Origin: Bacillota bacterium
GTDB lineage: Bacteria; Bacillota; Clostridia; Oscillospirales; Acutalibacteraceae
Assembly (NCBI GenBank): GCA_030705695.1
Contig: JAUZPX010000003.1
Span: 1-32,783 of the forward strand
DNA: 32,783 nt
Reading direction: 5' to 3'
Under the pieces are notes generated by a model. The model did no database searches. It had not been told where the DNA came from and worked only from the letters and a program-made list of their open reading frames with translations. This document shows positions 9,297-18,401 of this stretch, piece by piece. The position numbers and the translations under genes were made by a program. Numbering within the stretch: the stretch's first letter is position 1; each line of letters begins with the position of its first letter.

Positions 9297-11729
9297 TTGA
9301 CAGCCGTAAAAACATTACGAACCGATAAAAAAACAAACTATCCATTAAAAGCATTTTTATTTGGCCTGTTATTTTCATTTATATTCTTTTTGCCGTTTAT
9401 CATTTTTAATAAAGGCTATTTTTTATTTTACGGGGATTTTGATGTTCAGCAGGTTCCGTTTTATCAAATGATACATGATGCGATTCGAAGCGGTAACTGG
9501 GCATGGAATCATACTACAGATCTTGGTGCTAACACGGTAGGCTCATACTCATTCTATCTTTTGGGCAGCCCGTTTTTCTGGCTTACAATTCCGTTCCCCA
9601 GCAATGCAGTTCCTTATCTGATGGGTCCGCTGCTGATTTTAAAATTCGGTTGCGCCTCATTGACTTCTTATATATATTTGCGCAGATATGTTAAAAATCA
9701 GAATTTTGCTCTAATCGGAAGTATTTTATATGCCTTTTCGGGATTTGGCATCTACAATATATTCTTTAACCATTTTCATGAAGCAATTATTGTTTTTCCG
9801 CTTTTGTTAGCCGCAGTAGACGAATACATGTATACCCGCCGAAGAGGAATTTTAGCGGCAACGGTATTCCTGTCTTGCATAATGAATTACTATTTCTTTG
9901 TTGGTCAAGTTATTTTCGTTATAATCTACTGGATACTGCGAATGGCAACAAAGAACTTCCCGAAAATTCATTTAAAAGATTTTCTGCGTATGGTATTTGA
10001 AATTATCATTGGGTTTACAATGGCATCTGTGCTGCTTGTTCCGACGGTAATGACAATTATTTCAAACCCGAGACTGCATAACTTACCCAAAAATTACAGT
10101 GCTCTGCTATATGATGATGTACAGCGCTATATGCAAATAACTACAAGCATGCTGTTCCCGCCGGATATCCCGGCAAGAGCTAACTTTACACCTGATAACA
10201 ATGCAAACTGGGCTTCTGTGGCTGCTTGGCTGCCTATTTTCAGTTGTACGGGTGTTGTTGCATTTTTATTGCAACAGAAAAAGCACTGGCTGAAAAAGCT
10301 TATAGTTCTGCTTATTTTTATTGCATTTGTTCCGGTGTTAAACAGCTCATTCCAACTGTTTAACACCACCTACTATGCCAGATGGTTTTATATGCTTGTG
10401 TTAATGTTCAGCCTTGCAACGATACTTTCACTTGAGAATGCAAATGCTGAATGGAAAAAAGCCATTCGCTGGACATTTACTGCAACTGTCGGCATTTCTT
10501 TAGCTATAGGACTTATTCCGCAAGTAAAAGACAATGAGGGCAATCCTATTCACAAAATAGGATTAATGGAATATCCTGACCGCTTCTGGATTTATGTCGC
10601 TATTGCACTTTTAAGTTTGCTGATTCTTACTGTATTGATAAAATCATTAAAACTCAAACCTAAAAAATTCCCAAAACGTGCAATTGCGGCTTTGGGATGT
10701 GTTATCGTTGTATATTCAGCTTATTTTATCGGACTCGGAAAATCACAGGCTTACGATGCCAACAGCTTTGTAATTCCATACTGCTTAAATAAGGGCAAGG
10801 ATATCAACTTACCAATGAAAGACAACATGCGCAGCGACTTTTATCAAACTATGGATAACGTAGGAATGTTCTGGCAAACTCCGACGATTCAGGCTTTTCA
10901 CAGCGTTGTACCCGGATCAATTATGGATTTTTATCCGACAGTCGGCGTTACTCGAGATGTCGGCTCACGTCCCGAACCGATTTATTATGCGCTTCGTTCT
11001 TTCCTTTCGTGTAAATATCTGTTTGACGCAAATAATGATAATATCTATTTCACAAGCATTCCTGACGGCATCCCTGCAATGCCCGATTGGAAATACTTAA
11101 AAAGCGCCAATGGTTTTTCAATATATGAAAACGAAGATTTTATTCCAATGGGATATTGTTTTGACAACTTCATTACAACCGACCAATACAACGAGTGCAC
11201 TCAAAATGAAAGAAGTAATCTTCTTTTAAAAGCATTGGTTATCTCCCCCGAGCAAATGAAAAAATATGCTGATATTACAGACCCCTCAGCCGCATATCAT
11301 AAGGATGATAAGTTTGTAAACAGCTTCAGTTACAACCAAACGGAATATAAAAACGACTGTAATGCGAGGAAAGCCGAAGCATGCAGCGATTTTAAATACA
11401 CTAAAGACGGATTTACAGCAAAGATTTCTGTCAATAATAAGCATGATCAACTGGTTTTCTTCAGTGTTCCATATGAACAAGGTTGGAGTGCCACAGTAAA
11501 TGGTAAGCCTGCTGATATTGAAAAAGTTGATATAGGATTTATGGCTGTTAGGGTACCTAAAGGACAGACGAGTAATATCTGCTTTACGTATAAAACACCG
11601 GGACTTATTACAGGTGCAGCAGTTACAGGTGCGGCGGCAGCTGTGTTTATAGGTTATCTGTTTTGGAGCAAAGGATTTTCCGCACCGATAAGACGACGTA
11701 AGACCTATAAAATTAAAGTAAATAACTAA
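9297..11729 (+). CDS. YfhO-family polytopic membrane protein (GT-C-like glycosyltransferase)
   Basis: Large multi-TM protein with N-terminal GDFDVQQVPFYQMIHDAIRSGNWAWNHTTDLGANTVGSYSFYLLGSPFFWL and C-terminal FFSVPYEQGWSATVNGKPADIEKVDIGFMAVRVPKG, both typical of YfhO. Start inferred at TTG 9297 with ggaggg at 9285; the ORF track begins at 9243. Confidence 0.9.
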   Translation: MTAVKTLRTDKKTNYPLKAFLFGLLFSFIFFLPFIIFNKGYFLFYGDFDVQQVPFYQMIHDAIRSGNWAWNHTTDLGANTVGSYSFYLLGSPFFWLTIPFPSNAVPYLMGPLLILKFGCASLTSYIYLRRYVKNQNFALIGSILYAFSGFGIYNIFFNHFHEAIIVFPLLLAAVDEYMYTRRRGILAATVFLSCIMNYYFFVGQVIFVIIYWILRMATKNFPKIHLKDFLRMVFEIIIGFTMASVLLVPTVMTIISNPRLHNLPKNYSALLYDDVQRYMQITTSMLFPPDIPARANFTPDNNANWASVAAWLPIFSCTGVVAFLLQQKKHWLKKLIVLLIFIAFVPVLNSSFQLFNTTYYARWFYMLVLMFSLATILSLENANAEWKKAIRWTFTATVGISLAIGLIPQVKDNEGNPIHKIGLMEYPDRFWIYVAIALLSLLILTVLIKSLKLKPKKFPKRAIAALGCVIVVYSAYFIGLGKSQAYDANSFVIPYCLNKGKDINLPMKDNMRSDFYQTMDNVGMFWQTPTIQAFHSVVPGSIMDFYPTVGVTRDVGSRPEPIYYALRSFLSCKYLFDANNDNIYFTSIPDGIPAMPDWKYLKSANGFSIYENEDFIPMGYCFDNFITTDQYNECTQNERSNLLLKALVISPEQMKKYADITDPSAAYHKDDKFVNSFSYNQTEYKNDCNARKAEACSDFKYTKDGFTAKISVNNKHDQLVFFSVPYEQGWSATVNGKPADIEKVDIGFMAVRVPKGQTSNICFTYKTPGLITGAAVTGAAAAVFIGYLFWSKGFSAPIRRRKTYKIKVNN

Positions 11730-11767
11730 TAAGATATTAAGATATAATGTTTAAAGGAGCAAATGTA

Positions 11768-12718
11768 ATGTCTAAGATTTTTTTTGTTATTCCTTGTTAT
11801 AATGAGGAAGCCGTTTTAGCGGAAACGGTAAAACAACTGACAGATAAAATTGGAAGTATGGTCAGTGAGGGTAAAATAAGCAAAGAAAGTAAAATTCTTT
11901 TTGTTGACGACGGAAGCAAAGACAAAACTTGGAAAATGATTGAAAAATACAATGAAGAAAATCCATATGTCAGCGGCTTAAAACTTGCACACAATGCCGG
12001 TCACCAAAATGCTTTGTTGGCAGGGCTTATGAAAGCCAAGGATCTTTGCGATGCTGCAATTTCGCTCGATGCTGATTTGCAGGATGATATAGACTCTTTG
12101 GATCAGTTTATCGACAAGTTCCACGAAGGCTGCCAGGTTGTATACGGTGTTCGTGACAGCCGAGAAACCGATACTGCTTTCAAAAGAGGAACCGCACAAG
12201 GATATTATAAAATATTAAGCTTTTTAGGCGTAGATATAGTTTACAATCATGCCGATTACCGCTTAATGGGCAAGCCTGCATTAGAGGCTCTTGCCGAATT
12301 TAAAGAAGTAAATCTATTTTTACGTGGTATTGTACCGCTTATAGGATTTAAAAGCGATTACGTTTATTATTCCCGTAACGAGCGCTTTGCCGGAGAATCA
12401 AAGTATCCTGTAAAAAAGATGATGAAGCTTGCATTTGACGGAATTACCTCTTTCAGCGTGAAGCCGCTTAAAACCATCTCGCACGTAGGAATAATTATAT
12501 CACTGTTAAGTATTGTGGGTCTTGTTTATGTCCTTATTTCTTATCTTATGAGCGACACCGTCCACGGTTGGACAGCTATTATGGGTTCTATATGGCTTTT
12601 GGGCGGACTTCAATTGCTCTGCATCGGCGTTGTCGGTGGTTACATAGGCAAAATTTACAGCGAAGTCAAAGCACGTCCACGATATATAATTGAAAGTTTT
12701 GTTAACAAAGAAGGCTGA
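11768..12718 (+). CDS. Family 2 glycosyltransferase, CsbB/GtrB/DPM1-like with two C-terminal TM segments
   Basis: MSKIFFVIPCYNEEAVLAETVKQL...ILFVDDGSKDKTWKMI...SLDADLQDD...YGVRDSRETDTAFKRGTAQGYYKIL...YRLMGKPALEAL, then two hydrophobic segments. SD aaaggagc precedes the ATG at 11768. Confidence 0.93.
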   Translation: MSKIFFVIPCYNEEAVLAETVKQLTDKIGSMVSEGKISKESKILFVDDGSKDKTWKMIEKYNEENPYVSGLKLAHNAGHQNALLAGLMKAKDLCDAAISLDADLQDDIDSLDQFIDKFHEGCQVVYGVRDSRETDTAFKRGTAQGYYKILSFLGVDIVYNHADYRLMGKPALEALAEFKEVNLFLRGIVPLIGFKSDYVYYSRNERFAGESKYPVKKMMKLAFDGITSFSVKPLKTISHVGIIISLLSIVGLVYVLISYLMSDTVHGWTAIMGSIWLLGGLQLLCIGVVGGYIGKIYSEVKARPRYIIESFVNKEG

Positions 12719-12742
12719 TTTTTCATATTTGGAGGAATCGTT

Positions 12743-13579
12743 TTGTCACCTGAATCTAAAATCCGACTTGAAGCAAGAAATTGTTTAGCTAGCGGTCGTT
12801 TGGCACCTGATGTAATCAGTACGATTGTTGTTCTGCTGATTCCGTGTTGCGTTATTGCAATTATTGACTTTTTACGTACTGTTTTTGTGCTTATCTACAA
12901 TCATGTAAATAACATGGCTAATCCTCCATCTTTATTGGCGGAAAATGCAATTGAAGTCAGTATAATGGCTATTGTAATTACCATTTCACTGATTTTTGTT
13001 TCACCGTTTTTTTTGGGCTACAAAAAATATCATTATGCACTCGCAAAAGGCGAAGATGCAAATATAACTGACATATTTTATTATTTTTCAAAAGAGCTGT
13101 ATGTTAAAGCCGTTGTTTTCAATCTTAGTCTTTTAATACGTTTGGTCACTTGGCTTTTTATCTTTTTAATACCAGCACTTGCTATTTTGCTGATGTCACC
13201 ATATCTTTATGATATTCTTAATCAAACTGAAAACGCAAAGTATCTAATACGTCTTTTAGTTAGCTTTTTTGTCTGTATCGGAGCAATTGGCTTTGTTTTG
13301 GTGACAACAAAATACTTTTTAGCCCCTTATCTTATGGTGGAAACAAACGATCCTCATTATGCGTTTGAAGCTTCAGCAAAAATAATTAAAGATTCTTATT
13401 ATCATGTTTTGAAGCTTATGATGTCGTTCATTGCATGGTTCGCTCTTTGCTTTCTCGTTATTCCGATATTATATGTCATGCCCTATTACGAAACAGCTTG
13501 TGCTGTAAGTGCAAAATGGATTATTGCGATGAAAATTGATGCTGCAAATAATACGGACAATCTCCTAATTAAGGAGTAA
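12743..13579 (+). CDS. Polytopic membrane protein of unknown function (possibly DUF975-like)
   Basis: 278 aa with multiple hydrophobic segments. TTG start with ggagga 7 nt upstream. Located inside the glycan operon, 24 nt after the GT2 gene and 3 nt before the next gene. Confidence 0.7.
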   Translation: MSPESKIRLEARNCLASGRLAPDVISTIVVLLIPCCVIAIIDFLRTVFVLIYNHVNNMANPPSLLAENAIEVSIMAIVITISLIFVSPFFLGYKKYHYALAKGEDANITDIFYYFSKELYVKAVVFNLSLLIRLVTWLFIFLIPALAILLMSPYLYDILNQTENAKYLIRLLVSFFVCIGAIGFVLVTTKYFLAPYLMVETNDPHYAFEASAKIIKDSYYHVLKLMMSFIAWFALCFLVIPILYVMPYYETACAVSAKWIIAMKIDAANNTDNLLIKE

Positions 13580-13582
13580 TTT

Positions 13583-14650
13583 ATGCTTATATCATTATGT
13601 GTGATTGCCAAAAACGAAGAAAATTACATTGGCAAGCTTTTAAACGATATTTTAAATCAAACGTACCCTCACAATCAAATTGAAATTATTCTTACGGATA
13701 ATTGCTCAAGCGACAATACAAAGAAAAAAATGCTTGATTTTCAAGCAGAACCGCATGATTTCTACGATATTAAAGTCCTTGACGCTCCTTGCGGTAACCA
13801 AGCTTCAAGCTGGAATATAGCCATCGAAAACGCTTCGGGCGATGTAATAATCCGCTTGGACGCTCATGCAAGAATTCCTAAAGACTTCACGCAAAATAAT
13901 GCGAAAAATATCGAAAACGGCGATTTTGTTGTTGGCGGAAGCCGTCCTGCAATAACGGATGAGCTTAATCGTTTTGGTCGAATGCTTCTTGCGGCAGAAG
14001 AATCGCTCTTTGGAAGTTCAATTGCCACATTCCGCCGCAAAACGCAAACAAAAACTGCCGTTTCTTCACTTTTTCATGCTGCTTATCGTAGGGAAGTCTT
14101 TGAAAAGGTTGGAGGCTTTAACGAATCTTTAGGTCGTACGGAAGATAATGAATTTCATTATAGAATTCGCAAGGCAGGTTATGAAATTTATCTCTGCCCT
14201 GATATTGAATCTCATCAATACATTCGCAACACGTTTTTTTCAATGATAAAGCAAAAATTCGGCAACGGTATGTGGATTGGTCTTACTCTTGGCGTATGCC
14301 CCAAATGTCTTTCATACTATCATTTCGCACCTTTCTTGCTTATTTTGGCATTGATTATCGGTGTGCTGTCTGCCGCTTTCGGGTTTTTGATACCGATATT
14401 TTTGTTGCTGTTTTTCTATCTGGCGTTTGATATTATCAACACGCTTGCATGTTTTATAAGCCAAAAGCCAAATATTCTATATTTTTTCTTACCGTTTTTG
14501 TTCCCTATTTTGCATCTTTCATATGGGATTGGAACTGTTATCGGATTAATAAAACTACCGTTTTTTAAAAAATCTTTAACAGGCAAAGAAGAACAAAGAA
14601 TAGAAGAATTCAAAATAACTATGCGAAAAAATAATCTGCAATCAATTTAA
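13583..14650 (+). CDS. Family 2 glycosyltransferase, ExoA-like, with C-terminal membrane segments
   Basis: LISLCVIAKNEENYIGKLLNDILNQTYPHNQIEIILTDNCSSDNTKKKM...GNQASSWNIAIENASGDVIIRLDAHARIPKDF...GGSRPA...FHAAYRREVFEKVGGFNESLGRTEDNEFHYRIRKAGYEIYLCPDIES. Confidence 0.93.
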   Translation: MLISLCVIAKNEENYIGKLLNDILNQTYPHNQIEIILTDNCSSDNTKKKMLDFQAEPHDFYDIKVLDAPCGNQASSWNIAIENASGDVIIRLDAHARIPKDFTQNNAKNIENGDFVVGGSRPAITDELNRFGRMLLAAEESLFGSSIATFRRKTQTKTAVSSLFHAAYRREVFEKVGGFNESLGRTEDNEFHYRIRKAGYEIYLCPDIESHQYIRNTFFSMIKQKFGNGMWIGLTLGVCPKCLSYYHFAPFLLILALIIGVLSAAFGFLIPIFLLLFFYLAFDIINTLACFISQKPNILYFFLPFLFPILHLSYGIGTVIGLIKLPFFKKSLTGKEEQRIEEFKITMRKNNLQSI

Positions 14651-14691
14651 GTTAATTATAATATACAAATATGATTGCGAAGGGATATACA

Positions 14692-15534
14692 GTGGAACAA
14701 AAAATTAAACGTGATATAATTGAATTATCACCTGAAACACTTTGCAGCCTTCAGGAAAAAGAACTTGAGGGCCTGCTTTATTTCAAAGAGTTTTGCGAAG
14801 AAAACGGGCTGCTTTTTTATTTTTGCGGAGGCTGTTGTATTGGAACGCTCAGGAATAAAGGCTTTATTCCTTGGGATGACGATATAGATGTTTTCATGCC
14901 TCGCTCCGATTATGAAATGCTTACAAAGCTATGGAAAAAAAAATCTAAAAACCCTCGCTTTGTTCTGCTTCGCAACAGTGACGATCAATTTACCGGAAAT
15001 ATTTTCACTACTATGGTTGACACAAAATACACCTTTGTGAAAGAAAACATTGCTCATTTACCTATTCCCCATGGTATTCCAATTGATATTTTCCCTCTTG
15101 ACGGCTGCCCTAAAGGTATGAAGCGCCGTTTGCAGGTCTTCTGGGCAATGATATATTGTCTGTTCGGAGCTCAGGTCGTACCCGAAAAACACGGCGGTAT
15201 TGTAAGCTTTGGCAGCAAGATTTTATTATCGCTTGTAAAGTCTAAAAAAATGCGCACGAAGATTTGGCAGTTCTGCGAAAAACAGATGTCTAAATATCCT
15301 ATCGATGAATGCGAGTATATTACGGAAATTTGCGCCGGTCCTCAATATATGATGAATGAATATCCAAAACACATATTTAAAAGTGCTGTTTACAAAACAT
15401 TTGAGGGCTATGAAATGCCAATTCCTGTTGGTTATGATGAATACTTAAAAATCGCCTTCGGAGATTACATGGAACTTCCCCCTGAAGAGAAGCGCAAGCC
15501 TCACCACGATATTGTTGAACTTGATTTGAGTTAA
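14692..15534 (+). CDS. LicD family phosphotransferase (nucleotidyltransferase fold)
   Basis: LEGLLYFKEFCEENGLLFYFCGGCCIGTLRNKGFIPWDDDIDVFMPRSDYEML is a characteristic LicD motif. GTG start at 14692 with aaggga upstream is more likely than the ATG at 14671. Confidence 0.93.
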   Translation: MEQKIKRDIIELSPETLCSLQEKELEGLLYFKEFCEENGLLFYFCGGCCIGTLRNKGFIPWDDDIDVFMPRSDYEMLTKLWKKKSKNPRFVLLRNSDDQFTGNIFTTMVDTKYTFVKENIAHLPIPHGIPIDIFPLDGCPKGMKRRLQVFWAMIYCLFGAQVVPEKHGGIVSFGSKILLSLVKSKKMRTKIWQFCEKQMSKYPIDECEYITEICAGPQYMMNEYPKHIFKSAVYKTFEGYEMPIPVGYDEYLKIAFGDYMELPPEEKRKPHHDIVELDLS

Positions 15535-15580
15535 CCCATCGTTTTTTACAAAGAAAAAATAATAAAAAGGAATGATTGAA

Positions 15581-16309
15581 ATGATTTTTGGAGCTATCCT
15601 TGCTGGTGGAAGCGGCACAAGAATGCATATTTCATCTCTTCCGAAGCAATTTTTACCTATTGGAGAAAAACCCATCATCATTCATACTCTGGAAAAAATG
15701 CTTGTCTGTCATCGTTTTGACGCAATTTTTATAGGCGTTCATAGTAGTTGGCTATCACTTATGAATGATTTACTTGAAAAACATGAAATAAATACAGATA
15801 AAGTCCGTGTTGTCTCGGGCGGAGATAACCGCAACGATACAATCTTTAATATCATCACCGAAATTGAAAAAGAATTTGGCGCAAGTGACGAGCATATTAT
15901 TGTGACGCATGACGCTGTACGTCCGTTTATTACACTGCGCATACTTGAACAAAATATAGATGCTGCCTTAAAAAATGGCGCTTGTGACACTGTAATTCCC
16001 GCAACAGATACTATTGTTGTCTCGGATAACGGAAAAGTTATTACCGATATCCCAAATCGTACATTTATGTATCAGGGACAGACTCCTCAATCTTTTAAAA
16101 TAAACTTACTTAAAGAGCTGTTTGAGCGCCTTTCTGAAGATGAAAAGCAAACTCTCACTGACGCATGTAAAATCTGTGTTCTGAACAATTACCCTGTTGC
16201 GCTTGTAAACGGGGATCTTTCCAATATTAAAATCACAACAGTAAACGATTATACAATCGCTCAGGTGATTGCAGGTGCAGAGCCTTTCGGAGGAATCAGC
16301 GGTGATTAA
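15581..16309 (+). CDS. tarI: Ribitol-5-phosphate cytidylyltransferase (TarI; IspD superfamily)
   Basis: MIFGAILAGGSGTRMHISSLPKQFLPIGEKPIIIHTLEKM...GGDNRNDTIFNII...VTHDAVRPFIT...MYQGQTPQSFKINLLKELFERLSEDEKQTLTDACKI...NGDLSNIKITTVNDYTIA closely resembles TarI as I recall it. Likely start is 15581, based on SD aagga spacing. Confidence 0.88.
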   Translation: MIFGAILAGGSGTRMHISSLPKQFLPIGEKPIIIHTLEKMLVCHRFDAIFIGVHSSWLSLMNDLLEKHEINTDKVRVVSGGDNRNDTIFNIITEIEKEFGASDEHIIVTHDAVRPFITLRILEQNIDAALKNGACDTVIPATDTIVVSDNGKVITDIPNRTFMYQGQTPQSFKINLLKELFERLSEDEKQTLTDACKICVLNNYPVALVNGDLSNIKITTVNDYTIAQVIAGAEPFGGISGD

Positions 16310-17324
16310 TTATGTGTATCAGCTGGTAAATCCGCAGTTTTTTTCAATTAAATTTGAAAATGTTGATTTAAAAAGCAAGGTTCTTGTCCGACCTCGTTTT
16401 ATGTCAATTTGTCAGGCGGATCAGCGCTATTATCTTGGAAACCGTGAAATAAACAAGCTTAACGAAAAGCTGCCTATGGCGCTTATTCATGAATGTTGCG
16501 GAGAAGTGGTTTTCGACAAAACAGGCACATATAAACCCGGGCAAAATGTAGTTATGGTTCCAAATACTCTTTCAAACGGCGAGCCATTAAAAGATTATAT
16601 GCTTGAGAATTATGTTGAAGGCTCATACTTTTTAAGCAGTGGATACGATGGTTTTATGCGTGAGTTCGTTGATATTTCACCAGACAGGCTTGTTCCTTTT
16701 GAAAATATACCATTACAAACTGCTGCAATAACAGAATTTTTCAGCGTCGCCTGTCAGGCTGTAAGCAGGTTTGATAAATTCGCTCACAGCACTCGGGAAA
16801 CTATAACTATATGGGGCGATGGAAGCCTTGCTTACGTTCTTGCCTGTGTCTTGCGTGAGAAGTTTCCAAAATCACAGCTGGTAGTCATCGGTAAAAACGA
16901 AAGAAAGCTTTCACGCTTCTCGTTTGTAAACCAAACATATTTAAATTATGAGCTGCCCGACAACTTTAAAACCGACCATGCTTTTGAATGTGTAGGCGGT
17001 GAAAGCTGCTATGACGCTATAGACCATATAATAACGCATATAAGGCCGCAAGGTGTTGTAATGCTGCTTGGCGTAAGCGAAAATAAAATAGCAATTGACA
17101 CACGTTTAATGCTCGAAAAAGGACTGACTATGATTGGATGCAGCCGCTCAGGAAAAGCAGATTTTGAGGAAGCTGTAAATTTAATGAAAACGCAGAAAGT
17201 TATTAGACGACTTTCCAGTATTATTTATGAGGACAGCCCTGTTCATAATATAGACGATATTCATCGTGTCTTTGCAACCGATCTCAACACTCCTTTTAAA
17301 ACAGTTTTTGAGTGGAAATTATAA
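16302..17324 (+). CDS. tarJ: Ribulose-5-phosphate reductase / ribitol-5-phosphate dehydrogenase (TarJ; MDR superfamily)
   Basis: INYVYQLVNPQFFSIKFENVDLKSKVLVRPRFMSICQADQRYYLGNR...KLPMALIHECCGEVVFD...VVMVPNT...SSGYDGFMREFV...IWGDGSLAYVLACVL...DHAFECVGGESC...GVVMLLGVSENKIAIDTRLMLEKGLTMIGCSRSG is TarJ-like. GTG start at 16302 follows ggagg and overlaps the tarI 3' end. Confidence 0.9.
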   Translation: MINYVYQLVNPQFFSIKFENVDLKSKVLVRPRFMSICQADQRYYLGNREINKLNEKLPMALIHECCGEVVFDKTGTYKPGQNVVMVPNTLSNGEPLKDYMLENYVEGSYFLSSGYDGFMREFVDISPDRLVPFENIPLQTAAITEFFSVACQAVSRFDKFAHSTRETITIWGDGSLAYVLACVLREKFPKSQLVVIGKNERKLSRFSFVNQTYLNYELPDNFKTDHAFECVGGESCYDAIDHIITHIRPQGVVMLLGVSENKIAIDTRLMLEKGLTMIGCSRSGKADFEEAVNLMKTQKVIRRLSSIIYEDSPVHNIDDIHRVFATDLNTPFKTVFEWKL

Positions 17325-17342
17325 ATTTATCATAATTATTTC

Positions 17343-17370
17343 TTGACAAATATTAAAAGCATGATATAAT
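17343..17370 (+). promoter_or_regulatory. Sigma-A-type promoter upstream of FMN riboswitch
   Basis: TTGACA (17343-17348), 16-bp spacer, TATAAT (17365-17370). Confidence 0.8.
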
Positions 17371-17380
17371 CCTAAATAGA

Positions 17381-17486
17381 ATCTTCGGGGCGGGGTGCGA
17401 TTCCCCACCGGTGGTGAAAGCCCACGAGCGAAAGCTGATTTGGTGAAATTCCAAAGCCGACGGTTAAAGTCCGGATGTGAGAAGAT
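17381..17486 (+). promoter_or_regulatory. FMN riboswitch (RFN element) aptamer
   Basis: atcttcggggcggggtgcgattccccaccggtggtgaaagcccacgagcgaaagctgatttggtgaaattccaaagccgacggttaaagtccggatgtgagaagat matches the RFN consensus, with P1 atctTC/GAagat. Confidence 0.96.
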
Positions 17487-17516
17487 GTGTTTACTGGCAT
17501 CAGTATACGTATATTC

Positions 17517-17547
17517 GCCCCATAACGTTTGTTATGGGGCTTTTTTT
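17517..17547 (+). terminator. Intrinsic terminator of the FMN riboswitch expression platform
   Basis: gccccataac-gttt-gttatggggc followed by ttttttt, just upstream of the ribU SD. Confidence 0.92.
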
Positions 17548-17569
17548 ATTTTAAGGAGAGAAAAATATT

Positions 17570-18205
17570 ATGAATTTCTTAAGCAAATGTAAGCAAAACA
17601 AAACAACAAATGTGCAAATGATGGTTATTACAGCCATGTTAGCTGCAATATCCTCTGTTTTGATGTTTTTTGAATTTCCTCTGTCATTTATTGCTTTGCC
17701 ATTTTATAAGCTCGACTTTAGCGAAGTTCCTGTATTAATCGGAACACTTGCTTTTGGTCCAATCTGTGGCATTGTTGTTGAAGCAATAAAAGTTCTTGTA
17801 CATTTATTATTTGTTCCGTCGCAAACTGCAGGAATCGGTGAATTAGCAAACTTTCTAATTGGTTGCTCATTCGTTATACCGTTAGGTCTTATTTACAAAT
17901 ACAAAAAAACAAGAAACTGTGCTCTTTTGGGTTTAGTAATAGGCTCCGCTATTATGACAGTCACCGCCACAGCATTAAATGCCTTTTTACTATTGCCGCT
18001 TTACTCAAAAGTTTTTAATATGCCTATGCATGTATTTACAGACATGGGTCATGCAATTATTCCGGCAATACATAATTTATTTACGTTTTGTGTTTTATCT
18101 GTCGCTCCGTTTAATTTAATAAAATGCTTTATAGTCTCTATTGCAACCTATTTTCTTTATAAACCCCTAAGAATTTTTTTGCAAAAAGATATACATACCT
18201 CTTGA
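17570..18205 (+). CDS. ribU: Riboflavin ECF transporter S component (RibU type)
   Basis: Multi-TM S component with MVITAMLAAISSVLMFFEFPLSFIALPFYKLDFSEVPVLIGTLAFGPICGIVVEAIKVLVHLLF, directly downstream of an FMN riboswitch. Confidence 0.93.
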   Translation: MNFLSKCKQNKTTNVQMMVITAMLAAISSVLMFFEFPLSFIALPFYKLDFSEVPVLIGTLAFGPICGIVVEAIKVLVHLLFVPSQTAGIGELANFLIGCSFVIPLGLIYKYKKTRNCALLGLVIGSAIMTVTATALNAFLLLPLYSKVFNMPMHVFTDMGHAIIPAIHNLFTFCVLSVAPFNLIKCFIVSIATYFLYKPLRIFLQKDIHTS

Positions 18206-18230
18206 CATCTTAGTACTAAATTGGTATTAT
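18202..18230 (+). promoter_or_regulatory. Putative promoter upstream of THF riboswitch
   Basis: TTGACA (18202-18207) and TATTAT (18225-18230) with a 17-bp spacer. Confidence 0.65.
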
Positions 18231-18263
18231 AATCACGATCTTTTACAAAAAACGATCATTTCC

Positions 18264-18372
18264 ACAGAGTAGAAACATGTGCGCATGCCAATAGGCATAC
18301 AGTGCCGCTTGAACGGGGAGTTGTCAGGCGGACGAAAGAGAAATCAGCGGTACATGTTTCGCATCCCGCTGT
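18264..18372 (+). promoter_or_regulatory. Tetrahydrofolate (THF) riboswitch aptamer
   Basis: acagagtagaaacatgtgcg...gtgccgcttgaacggggagttgtcaggcggacgaaagagaaatcagcggtacatgtttcgcatcccgctgt matches remembered THF motif landmarks (GAGUAGA, GUGCC, GGACGAAA, GCGGU, GCAUCC-CGCU). P1 ACAGAG/CGCTGT and P2 aacatgt/acatgtt can be drawn. Confidence 0.88.
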
Positions 18373-18401
18373 TACATAAAGAAATTTTTTCTGTATGATG
18401 T

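Noticed and set aside
15581-16309. Annotation as housekeeping IspD (MEP pathway)
   Set aside because: Adjacency to TarJ and motifs such as NDTIFNII, MYQGQTPQSFKINLLKE and TDACKI fit TarI better. Biochemical specificity still needs testing.
17395-17592. 65-aa plus-strand ORF
   Set aside because: It lies within the FMN riboswitch aptamer and terminator, has no SD, and overlaps the ribU start. The RNA structure explains the sequence.
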